Shown: positions 1 to 7,608 of the stretch, one piece after another | How positions within the stretch are numbered: the stretch's first letter is position 1 | Layout: every line of letters starts with the position of its first letter | From: Pararhizobium sp. IMCC21322 | GTDB taxonomy: Bacteria; Pseudomonadota; Alphaproteobacteria; Rhizobiales; GCA-2746425 | Direction: 5' to 3' | DNA: 64,000 nucleotides | Assembly: GCF_030758295.1 (NCBI RefSeq) | Contig: NZ_CP132335.1 | Span: forward strand, 1,650,412-1,714,411 | The notes under the pieces: generated by a model | Told to the model about the DNA's origin: nothing | The model's input: the letters and a program-made list of their open reading frames with translations, nothing else | Database searches by the model: none | Translations under genes and position numbers: made by a program

Positions 1-569
1 TACGCGCGCCGTTTGACGGCAGGGTAAACTTGCGCCTGATTGATCAGGGCAGCACAGTTGCCGGTGGGCAGGCAATCTTTTCCCTGGTTGAAAAAAGCAC
101 CCCAGTGTTCCGCGTTGGCATCGCTCCCCAATTAGCTGACCAACTCTCGGTTGGCCAGACGATTGAAGTGATGGTTGCAGGCAATTTCCATGCAGCTGAA
201 ATCATAGCCATATTGCCACAGATCGATCCAACGACCCGAACGCGGATCTTAAGAGCCGCCCTCCTGTCGACCACTGATATTGCATTGGGTCTGACAGGAA
301 AGCTATCGCTCCTGGAAGATGTGCAGGCGCGCGGAGCCTGGTTGCCATTGTCTGCAATCGAAGATGGAGTTCGCGGGCTCTGGATCATCAAAACGCTCAA
401 TGAAGTTGAAGAGCGCGGTGGCCGCGCGGAAATCGCCATTGAAGCAGTCGAAATCATTCATGCAGACAGCAACCGCGCCTACGTCCGGGGTACCTTTGAA
501 AATGGTACCCAATTCGTTGAAAATGGTGTCCATCGTATCGTTGGTGGACAGACGGTGCGCCTGAAATAA
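1..569 (+). CDS. RND efflux adaptor (HlyD/AcrA-type membrane fusion protein), 3' part only
   Basis: This is the C-terminal part of a periplasmic adaptor that links an inner-membrane RND pump to an outer-membrane channel. The frame is open from the left edge, so the start codon lies outside the window. The first visible residues read RAPFDGRV, the usual second half of the lipoyl/barrel-sandwich domain in this family, followed by a pattern of G-x-V-x-x-G residues and a beta-barrel region. The stop codon shares one base with the ATG of the RND permease (TAATG), so the two are translationally coupled and almost certainly form one pump. The substrate cannot be read from this fragment. The family call is firm; the N-terminal signal and coiled-coil hairpin are not in view. 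Confidence 0.9.
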   Translation, partial: RAPFDGRVNLRLIDQGSTVAGGQAIFSLVEKSTPVFRVGIAPQLADQLSVGQTIEVMVAGNFHAAEIIAILPQIDPTTRTRILRAALLSTTDIALGLTGKLSLLEDVQARGAWLPLSAIEDGVRGLWIIKTLNEVEERGGRAEIAIEAVEIIHADSNRAYVRGTFENGTQFVENGVHRIVGGQTVRLK

Positions 570-3500
570 TGGCTCATTCAATCAACACACTGACATTCCG
601 TCAGCCAAGACTCGTCTTTCTGATTTTGATGGTTCTCATTGCCTCGGGCCTGTCTTCTCTTTTGTCAATTGGCCGTCAGGAAGACCCAACGATTACCAAT
701 CTCTTTGCCACCGTTACAACCGCGTTTCCCGGAGCCGCACCCGGGCGCGTAGAGACACTCGTGACGGTCGAAATCGAAGAGTTGATCAAGGAAATCCCGG
801 AGGTGGACACAATCAATTCGGTGTCATCCACGGGAATTTCCATTGTGTCCATAGAGCTGGTCGAAACAATTCCTGACGGTGAGATTGAGCAGGTGTGGTC
901 TGAAGTGCGTGATGCACTTGAAGATGCGCAAGCGCAATTTCCGCCCGGCGCGCAACCGCCTGAATTTGATGCCGATGGCGTAAATACCTATGCGGCCATC
1001 GTCGCGTTACGAGTTGATCATAATCAGGTGCCGCTGACCATCGTCAAGCGTTACGCAGACGCAATGGCTGATGAAATCCGAAGCATACCCGGCACCAAAC
1101 TGGTGGAAATTTTCGGCGCGCCCGAGGATGAAATTCTCGTAACGCTGGACAGCGGACGCGCTGCTGCAGTCGGGCTGACCGCCGCGATGGTGTCAGGCGC
1201 AATCCGTGCTGCTGACGCCAAGGTGCAGGCAGGCCGCTTGCGCGATGCCACAAATGATATCGTTTTGGAAGTCAGCGGTGAGATCGAAACGCTTGATCGT
1301 CTGCGCGACATTATTGTGCGGGAGGGCGCAGACAACAATGCAACCCGACTATCAGACATCGCCACCATAACACGCGGGCCCCGATTGCCGGTCGGTGAAA
1401 TGGCAATCCATAATGGATCGTCGGCGATTCTTGTGGCTGCCGCCCTTGAAGACGGTTTGCAAGTTGATGTGTGGGCCGGATTTGTGCGTAAGACAATCTC
1501 GTCATTTGATGAGCAGATGCCCGGCGGCATTTCTCTGGAACTCATCTTCGATCAATCAGAATACACGTCAGACCGGTTGCTTGAAGTCGGGACAAATATG
1601 GCGATAGGCATTGCCCTTGTCGTCGGAGTTCTGCTTTTAACCCTGGGTTTTCGTGCGGCGATGATTGTCGCGCTTATCCTGCCTGTGGTCGGCCTGGCAA
1701 CTTTGGCGACGATGAACTTTCTGGGTCTTGCAATACACCAGATGTCGGTCACCGGGCTCATTGTCGCCCTCGGCCTTCTGGTGGATGCAGGAATTGTAAT
1801 GACCGATGAAATAGCGCAGCGCCTTCGCAAAGGTACCAGACGCATTGAAGCTGTGCGTGATGCAGTTATGCGGCTTTGGGGTCCCTTATTTGCATCCACG
1901 GTCACCACGGCTCTTTCCTTCACGCCGATGATCCTGCTTCCAGGGCCAGCCGGAGATTTTGTCGGCTCCATCGCGCTTGCAGTTGTTATCATGCTGTGCT
2001 GGTCATTTGTCATTGCAGTCACAGTCACGCCTGCCATTGCAGGCTGGCTGATGCCAGATCAGACACAGGCCAATCCCTTCAATTCCGGCATCCCTGGTGG
2101 CGCACCGGCAAAGGCCTTTGCCTGGTCGCTGCGGCTTGCGACCCGCAATCCTGCGCGTTCGGTTGCTCTGTCATTGATCCTCCCATTCATAGGCTTTGCG
2201 TCTATGTCATCTCTCACAGCCCAATTCTTCCCGGGCGTGGACCGTGACCAGTTCACCATTGAACTCGAAATGGCGCCTGGAACGGCCATTGGCGAAACCC
2301 GTCGTCTGGTTGACCGAGTGGATCAGTTGTTGAGGAACGAAGATGGCGTCGAACAGACCTTTTGGTCAATTGGTCGCTCCGGCCCTGCATTTTACTACAA
2401 TATCATAGGCGGGCGTGATAACGCCGCCGGATATGCTCAGGCGTTTGGAACCACAGCCTCACCCATGGCCACCGAGCTGTTGGTGGGAAAGTTGGAACGT
2501 ACACTGGGTGATGCCGCTCCAATGGCGCAGGTTCTGGTACGCGGTCTGGTCCAGGGTCCACCGGTCGCTGCGCCTGTTGAACTGCGCCTTGTTGGCCCGG
2601 ACGTCGATACACTCCGCGAACTGGGCGACAGTTTGATGGCAACCATGACAGCTCTTGATACGATTGTTTTGGCACGAACAACATCTTCCGGAGGAGCGCC
2701 TAAGTTGGTTGTTGACGTTGATGAAGCCAAGGCACGCGCATTGGGGCTGGATCTATCCGCTATTGCAGGTCAGCTTCAAGCCAGTCTTGAGGGGGTAACC
2801 GGTGGGTCGCTCATCGAAGAAACCGAGCAATTACCCGTCCGCGTGCGGCTCGGTGATGAGATACGCGGCAATCTCAACACCATCAGAGATCTGCCAATCA
2901 TTTCTCCGCAGGGTGCATTGGCATCAGCATCCGGCCTGTTTGCAGCTGTGCCACTTTCGGCAATTGCCGATATTTCAATGTTGCCAAGTGACGCCTCTAT
3001 TACGCGCCGCAATGGTGATCGTGTGAACACTGTCCAGGGCTTTACCTTACGCGCTGTACTTCCTGAGGAAGCGTTGAAGGAAGTACAGGCTGATCTGGTC
3101 GCAAGCGGATTTGAATTGCCGTCCGGCTATCGTCTGGAGCTTGGCGGGGACAGCGACGCACGATCTAACACGCTTGGAAACCTGCTCGCATCCATCGGGA
3201 TGATCGTTACACTGACCATTGCCACAATCGTAATGACATTCAACTCGGTCCGGCTCGCAGGTGTTGCACTGTTGGTGAGTGTATTATCCGCAGGCTTGTC
3301 ATTGCTCGCTTTGGCGATCTTCCAATTTCCGTTTGGCATAAACGCCATTATCGGGGTGATCGGATCAATCGGCGTGTCTATAAATGCCGCTATCATCATT
3401 ATGACTGCGCTGCAGGCAGACGAAGCATCCGCTGCGGGTGAACCTGACGCAATGGCTCATGTGATCATGAACTCGTCCCGGCATATTGTGTCCACCACGA

Positions 3501-3724
3501 TCACGACAGTGGGTGGTTTTCTGCCTCTGATACTGGCCGGAGGTGGCTTCTGGCCACCCTTTGCAATGGCAATTGCAGGCGGGGTGGCCTTGTCGACGAT
3601 TGTCAGCTTCTATTTCACACCGGCAGCCTTCAAACTGGTCTACGCACGCAAAAAGCGGGCGGAGGCAAAAGTGATCGGCCTGCAGGACTATACCAACTCA
3701 AAAATGCTGGAAGCTGCGCAATGA
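569..3724 (+). CDS. RND-family efflux permease
   Basis: This is an inner-membrane, proton-driven efflux permease of 1051 residues, the normal length for the AcrB/MexB superfamily. It shows the family plan: one N-terminal helix, a large periplasmic porter domain, a block of helices (about residues 335-500), a second porter domain, and a final helix block (about 865-1030). The motif GRQEDPT sits near residue 35. It is coupled by one base to the adaptor gene upstream, and no outer-membrane factor is seen. The proton-relay region is atypical. TM4 reads LLVDAGIVMTDE, with Asp406 followed by Ala where AcrB has an Asp pair. TM10 reads GVSINAAI, with Asn939 where AcrB has its Lys. The pump may still work with a single Asp, as in other RND branches. 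The substrate is unknown. Confidence 0.93.
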   Translation: MAHSINTLTFRQPRLVFLILMVLIASGLSSLLSIGRQEDPTITNLFATVTTAFPGAAPGRVETLVTVEIEELIKEIPEVDTINSVSSTGISIVSIELVETIPDGEIEQVWSEVRDALEDAQAQFPPGAQPPEFDADGVNTYAAIVALRVDHNQVPLTIVKRYADAMADEIRSIPGTKLVEIFGAPEDEILVTLDSGRAAAVGLTAAMVSGAIRAADAKVQAGRLRDATNDIVLEVSGEIETLDRLRDIIVREGADNNATRLSDIATITRGPRLPVGEMAIHNGSSAILVAAALEDGLQVDVWAGFVRKTISSFDEQMPGGISLELIFDQSEYTSDRLLEVGTNMAIGIALVVGVLLLTLGFRAAMIVALILPVVGLATLATMNFLGLAIHQMSVTGLIVALGLLVDAGIVMTDEIAQRLRKGTRRIEAVRDAVMRLWGPLFASTVTTALSFTPMILLPGPAGDFVGSIALAVVIMLCWSFVIAVTVTPAIAGWLMPDQTQANPFNSGIPGGAPAKAFAWSLRLATRNPARSVALSLILPFIGFASMSSLTAQFFPGVDRDQFTIELEMAPGTAIGETRRLVDRVDQLLRNEDGVEQTFWSIGRSGPAFYYNIIGGRDNAAGYAQAFGTTASPMATELLVGKLERTLGDAAPMAQVLVRGLVQGPPVAAPVELRLVGPDVDTLRELGDSLMATMTALDTIVLARTTSSGGAPKLVVDVDEAKARALGLDLSAIAGQLQASLEGVTGGSLIEETEQLPVRVRLGDEIRGNLNTIRDLPIISPQGALASASGLFAAVPLSAIADISMLPSDASITRRNGDRVNTVQGFTLRAVLPEEALKEVQADLVASGFELPSGYRLELGGDSDARSNTLGNLLASIGMIVTLTIATIVMTFNSVRLAGVALLVSVLSAGLSLLALAIFQFPFGINAIIGVIGSIGVSINAAIIIMTALQADEASAAGEPDAMAHVIMNSSRHIVSTTITTVGGFLPLILAGGGFWPPFAMAIAGGVALSTIVSFYFTPAAFKLVYARKKRAEAKVIGLQDYTNSKMLEAAQ

Positions 3725-3778
3725 GGTCTGTTCACACACGCTCCTGATCTGCGCTAACTGCCGGTCAGGACGCTGGAA

Positions 3779-4846
3779 TTAAAGCGCCTGCTCTGCCAGC
3801 CTGGTTCCTTCAACGCGGGCTTTGATTTTGGCAAAAGCTGTGGCGCGCGCCATGGCAATATCATCACCAAAGGGCGAAAATCCGCAATCATCAGTGGTGC
3901 CGAACCGCTCACCTTTGAGGTGTTCGGCAATTTCCAGAGTTGCATCACGCACTTGTTCTGCGGTTTCTGCTGTCGTGTTGCAGGGATCGATCACACCAAC
4001 AAAAGCAATCTGGTGGGACTGGCGTTCACGCTGAATGATGTCGAGAACCCGTGGCTTGTCAGCTTCACTTGCCATTTGCAAATAGAACCGTCCGGCATTC
4101 ATCTTGAAAAGATCCGGCAACAGTTCTGAGTAGTCAACATCGGCGGAATGAGTTGAATTATGATCGCCGCCGGGGCAGGTGTGAACCCCAATTCTGGCGC
4201 GCTCATCGTCTGAAAACTGGCCCAGAACCATATTGTTGAGATCAACGAACTGGCGCAACAGGCCTTTGCTTGGGTCAAGTTTGCACGCAAGACGCCCTTC
4301 AGTGAAGTCGATCTGCACAATCTCGGCCCCGGCATCAAAAGCGGACCGGATATCCTTGACGCATTCGCCAATCAGATCTTCAATAAAGGTCTCGCGCGCA
4401 TAGCTCTCAATGCCAGCCTCCGGGTAAAGAAGCGCCATGGCAGAGGGAGAAATCACAGCTTGTTTAAGGCGGCGCTGTGTCAGGGTTTTTGCCTTTGCAA
4501 CATAAGCGCCAGTGTAGGTTCCATAGCGAAACGGACCTGCAGTCAGGCATGGCAATTGACGCGTATGGCCATCTTCAAACGGAATAACAACGCCATCGGG
4601 AGCCAGATTGGAAAGGCCCGCCAAAGGGTATGTTGCAAAGCTGGGCTTTGATTGCTCACCATCGGTAATAATGGCAGATCCGGTCGCTTCCATTTCTGCA
4701 ATCGTTTCTGTCAGTGCCTGGTTTTGAACTGCTTCAAACTCATCGGCAGTTATGGTCCCTGCCTGCAATGCGCCCATGGCGTCAATCAGATATTGAGGTC
4801 TTGGAACGCTGCCGCAGCCTTCTGTCGGGATATTCATGCAAGTCAC
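3779..4846 (-). CDS. Cobalamin-independent methionine synthase-like methyltransferase (MetE C-terminal domain type)
   Basis: This 355-residue protein resembles the C-terminal catalytic barrel of MetE standing alone, without the N-terminal half of classical MetE (about 750 residues). The zinc ligands expected for the thiol-activating site can be placed: His222-x-Cys224 in GVHTCPGGDH, a candidate Glu261, and Cys321 in TDDCGF. Such short proteins transfer methyl groups to thiols, but their methyl donor and acceptor are often not homocysteine and folate. The N-terminal part (IPTEGCGSVPRP) matches the usual MetE-C start. The gene is convergent with the RND operon and followed by no obvious partner. 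The fold is clear; the substrate is inference. Confidence 0.8.
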   Translation of the reverse strand: MTCMNIPTEGCGSVPRPQYLIDAMGALQAGTITADEFEAVQNQALTETIAEMEATGSAIITDGEQSKPSFATYPLAGLSNLAPDGVVIPFEDGHTRQLPCLTAGPFRYGTYTGAYVAKAKTLTQRRLKQAVISPSAMALLYPEAGIESYARETFIEDLIGECVKDIRSAFDAGAEIVQIDFTEGRLACKLDPSKGLLRQFVDLNNMVLGQFSDDERARIGVHTCPGGDHNSTHSADVDYSELLPDLFKMNAGRFYLQMASEADKPRVLDIIQRERQSHQIAFVGVIDPCNTTAETAEQVRDATLEIAEHLKGERFGTTDDCGFSPFGDDIAMARATAFAKIKARVEGTRLAEQAL

Positions 4847-4995
4847 CTTTGGTTGTTCAAAACCGGAATTTCCGAATGTTGAATCTATCAGTGTTTTCGA
4901 TTCTTGGTTTTAATTGCGTGCCTTCATAACATGATTGATATCTGAACGCCCAAGCAGCCGGTGAATGCTGAACGCCTCACAAACGGCCTTTACGC

Positions 4996-5544
4996 TCAAT
5001 GTAGTTTCGTGACCCTTGCATGGAACACAGTCCGCGCCACAACGATCAACATCATGATAATGGCGCAAGTCGTTGCGCCGGCTTTCACGATGGACGCTGC
5101 ACTCGTGACGCTGACAAGACTACCAGAAACCTTTGGCCATAGAACAAGCATTGCGGTGATTCCTGTGTTTTCAAGATAATCAGCCGCAGCGGCAAGCCAG
5201 CTAAGACCAATGCCAATCCCGATCCATCGACCGGCGGTTAAAATCGACCGGCACCAGAGGAAGGCATTTGTCAGGAAGAGCGCGAAGGCTGCAGGGAACA
5301 CGATATCCAGCGGGATCTGGTTTGTGAGGTAGTAGTGGCGACCTGCTTCACCAAGCCTCTGCAGCAGCAATTGGGCATCTTCGTAGCTATACCCGGTTGG
5401 ACGCATGTCGAAGGGTGCTACCCCAGACAAACTCTCAAGTTCTTTCAGCGTGACCAGAACCATGATGGCGTAGAACGCTGCTGCAACTGCAAAGAAAACA
5501 TAAGTCCTTTGGCGAAAACGGTTCATATCATTCCTTGTGTTCAT
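4996..5544 (-). CDS. Unrecognised four-helix membrane protein
   Basis: I do not recognise a named family. The 182-residue product has about four hydrophobic segments: near residues 12-30, 70-90, 98-118 and 150-172. It looks like a small inner-membrane protein with short loops. I chose the ATG at 5544 because AGGAG lies eight bases upstream; the frame could extend about 20 codons further but has no ribosome site there. It is transcribed away from the Crp-like gene at 5623, with about 80 bases between the two starts, so that regulator may control it. No catalytic motif is visible. Confidence 0.7.
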   Translation of the reverse strand: MNTRNDMNRFRQRTYVFFAVAAAFYAIMVLVTLKELESLSGVAPFDMRPTGYSYEDAQLLLQRLGEAGRHYYLTNQIPLDIVFPAAFALFLTNAFLWCRSILTAGRWIGIGIGLSWLAAAADYLENTGITAMLVLWPKVSGSLVSVTSAASIVKAGATTCAIIMMLIVVARTVFHARVTKLH

Positions 5545-5622
5545 GTGTCGTTCTCCTATGTTGAGCAAGGCTTTAGTGCGCTCTGAAACCCACGGCATTA
5601 TCATTTGATAACAGAGGCAAAA

Positions 5623-6201
5623 ATGAACGTTGCTTCGCTACTGACGAAAACCGGGCTAACTGAGACTCCCGTAGATAATGGCAAGGCGACAATGCTCGCC
5701 GAGCGGTGGATGCCTCGACATATCTCGAAAGGCGGATTTCTGGTGCGTCAGGGGGATGAAGATGCCTTTGAATACATGATACTAAGTGGGAGCGCGGTCA
5801 GCCATATCAGCGATGCGGAGGGGCGCAATGTCTGTGTGGCATTTCACCTTGGACCCTCAATCATAACGCCGAATATTGCGCGCCAACGCGCCCAGACATC
5901 TCTGGTAAATATCGAAATTGTGTCTGATGCGCTGATAGCGTCAATGCCGTCAAAAGAGTTGCTGGCTCTTATGGTCGCCAATGAGGAAGTTCGCGAATGG
6001 GCTAACGCGATCCTGCGAAACGAAATTGGGTTCAAAGCCGAGCGCGAATGGTGTCTTGCAGCGCTGGGCGGCGCAGATCGGCTAGACTGGTTTCGCGGTC
6101 GCTATCCAAATCTCGAAAACCTGTTTGGCCATGCCTATATTGCATCGTTTCTAGGGTTGACGCCGGTCACGCTGAGCCGTCTTAGAAACCGAATTAGGTA
6201 A
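5623..6201 (+). CDS. Crp/Fnr-family transcriptional regulator
   Basis: This 192-residue protein has an N-terminal cyclic-nucleotide-binding-like beta-roll (about residues 25-110, with GGFLVRQGDED typical of the roll). The C-terminal helix-turn-helix reads IASFLGLTPVTLSRLRNRI, at the very end of the protein. The short C-terminus and this recognition helix resemble the Crp subgroup often found beside stress or membrane genes. The ATG at 5623 is preferred over an in-frame TTG 18 bases earlier because AGAGG sits at good spacing before it. It is divergent from the membrane protein at 4996-5544, its likely target. The effector is unknown; I see no cysteine cluster for an iron-sulphur sensor of the Fnr kind. 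Confidence 0.82.
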   Translation: MNVASLLTKTGLTETPVDNGKATMLAERWMPRHISKGGFLVRQGDEDAFEYMILSGSAVSHISDAEGRNVCVAFHLGPSIITPNIARQRAQTSLVNIEIVSDALIASMPSKELLALMVANEEVREWANAILRNEIGFKAEREWCLAALGGADRLDWFRGRYPNLENLFGHAYIASFLGLTPVTLSRLRNRIR

Positions 6202-6289
6202 GTAATTCGTTTGCCGAATTGAACCTGTAATCTGACTTGAAGCCGCGACGCGGGTGGAGCAAATTTCAGGCCACTTTTAGTTTAGAGCC

Positions 6290-6347
6290 CAACAGCGGTG
6301 CAGCGCTGTTGTCCCTGCCCGGTGCCGGAATATTCGTTCTAGGCACC
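6290..6347. terminator. Two hairpins between convergent genes
   Basis: CAACAGCG (6290-6297) pairs with CGCTGTTG (6304-6311), and GGTGCC (6321-6326) pairs with GGCACC (6342-6347). They sit in the 162-base gap between the convergent Crp-like gene and the dadA-like gene. Neither has a clear T-run, so termination is plausible from position rather than proven by sequence. Confidence 0.4.
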
Positions 6348-6363
6348 TTGATGCAGTGTCGCA

Positions 6364-7608
6364 TTACGCCTGACACAGGCCGCTTGTATCGATCTCGGGT
6401 TCTAGTCCGGAAATGATATCAGCAACCACCTTTGAGGTGCCACAGGCCTGGGTCCAGCCATTGGAACCGTGCCCTGCATTCAGGAACAGATTGTTGTAGC
6501 GGGTTTTGCCAAGTCGGGGTGGCCCGTCCGGTGTCATGGGTCGGAAACCGGCCCAACGCTTGCACTCTGCCGGCTTTATTGCACCGGGGAATAGCGCTTC
6601 GGTGCGGTGCAGAACATTCTCGAAGGCAGACGGTCGCAGCGTGTCGTCAAACCCTGCAATTTCAGCAACGCCAGCCACACGCAACCGGTCGCCAAGGCGG
6701 GTAAACATGATTTTGGAATGTTCATCCATCACCGATGACAGGGGCGCGTTACCGCTATCCTGAATGGTTCCTGTTATGGAATATCCTTTGACTGGATAAA
6801 CCGGCAGAGAAAGCCCTAAGGGCCGCAACAGGCCAGCGACTTTTGCGCCCAGAGCAACCACATAAGCATCCGCCTCAAAAGAGCCTGCGCTGGTGGCCAC
6901 GCAATCGATTTGGCCGTCCTCAGCAACAAGCTTTTGAATCTCAGTGTTGTAGTGGAAGATGACACCTTGGGCCTGCAGCAACGCTGTGAGTTCCCTGCAG
7001 AACATATGGCAGTCACCGGTTTCATCCTTTGGCAGATGCAAACCACCCTTGAAGGGAACGCGAGAGTTTTTCAGAGCCGGTTCAATTTTGCTGGCTTCGG
7101 CAGAGTCCACAAGACGGTTGGGGATACCCTCAGCATCCAGCAAATCAGCGCAAAGGGCTCCATACTCGAACTCCTCGTCAGTCTGGAAAAGCTGAAGCAC
7201 GCCTGCCGATTGGTTGGCATATTCAATGCCCGTCTCCGCCCGCAGCGATTGCAGACAGGCCAGGCTGTAATGGGCAATCCGCTGCATGACCTGTTTGTTA
7301 CGGGTAAATTTGTCGACGCGACAATTCAAGACAAATTGCAGCAACCAGGCCCACTGAGCAGTATCAGCTTTTGGTCTGATTTTCAGGGGTGCTGATGATT
7401 GGAACATCCATTTCAGCGCTTTCAGCGGCATGCCCGGCGCGGCCCACGGTCCGGCAAAACTGGGGCAGACGCCACCCGCATTGCCAAAACTGGCCCCCAG
7501 AGCGGGTCCGGAATTTTCCTCCAGCACCACAACTTCATGTCCGGCTTTGTGCAGATACCAGGCACTCGTCACACCAACAACGCCGGCTCCCAAGACTAGA
7601 ACTTTCAC
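6364..7608 (-). CDS. FAD-dependent D-amino acid dehydrogenase-like oxidoreductase (DadA family)
   Basis: This 414-residue flavoprotein fits the DadA small-subunit family, which oxidises D-amino acids or secondary amines and passes electrons to the membrane. The dinucleotide fold is at the N-terminus (GAGVVG, residues 7-12, then an acidic EE at the end of strand 2). The C-terminus has FRPMTPDGPPRLG and NAGHGSNGW, both typical of the FAD-closing region. It follows the molybdoenzyme gene with a 4-base overlap, so both are made from one message. In the same leftward cluster are a tautomerase, an SDR, a DapA-type lyase and a TRAP transporter, which suggests catabolism of an imported amino or imino acid. 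The substrate is inference; the enzyme class is firm. Confidence 0.85.
   Translation of the reverse strand: MKVLVLGAGVVGVTSAWYLHKAGHEVVVLEENSGPALGASFGNAGGVCPSFAGPWAAPGMPLKALKWMFQSSAPLKIRPKADTAQWAWLLQFVLNCRVDKFTRNKQVMQRIAHYSLACLQSLRAETGIEYANQSAGVLQLFQTDEEFEYGALCADLLDAEGIPNRLVDSAEASKIEPALKNSRVPFKGGLHLPKDETGDCHMFCRELTALLQAQGVIFHYNTEIQKLVAEDGQIDCVATSAGSFEADAYVVALGAKVAGLLRPLGLSLPVYPVKGYSITGTIQDSGNAPLSSVMDEHSKIMFTRLGDRLRVAGVAEIAGFDDTLRPSAFENVLHRTEALFPGAIKPAECKRWAGFRPMTPDGPPRLGKTRYNNLFLNAGHGSNGWTQACGTSKVVADIISGLEPEIDTSGLCQA

Noticed and set aside
1552-2037. A 161-residue leftward frame inside the RND permease gene
   Set aside because: Antisense to the transmembrane block; its Ser/Thr/Arg-rich composition is what the reverse of hydrophobic codons gives.
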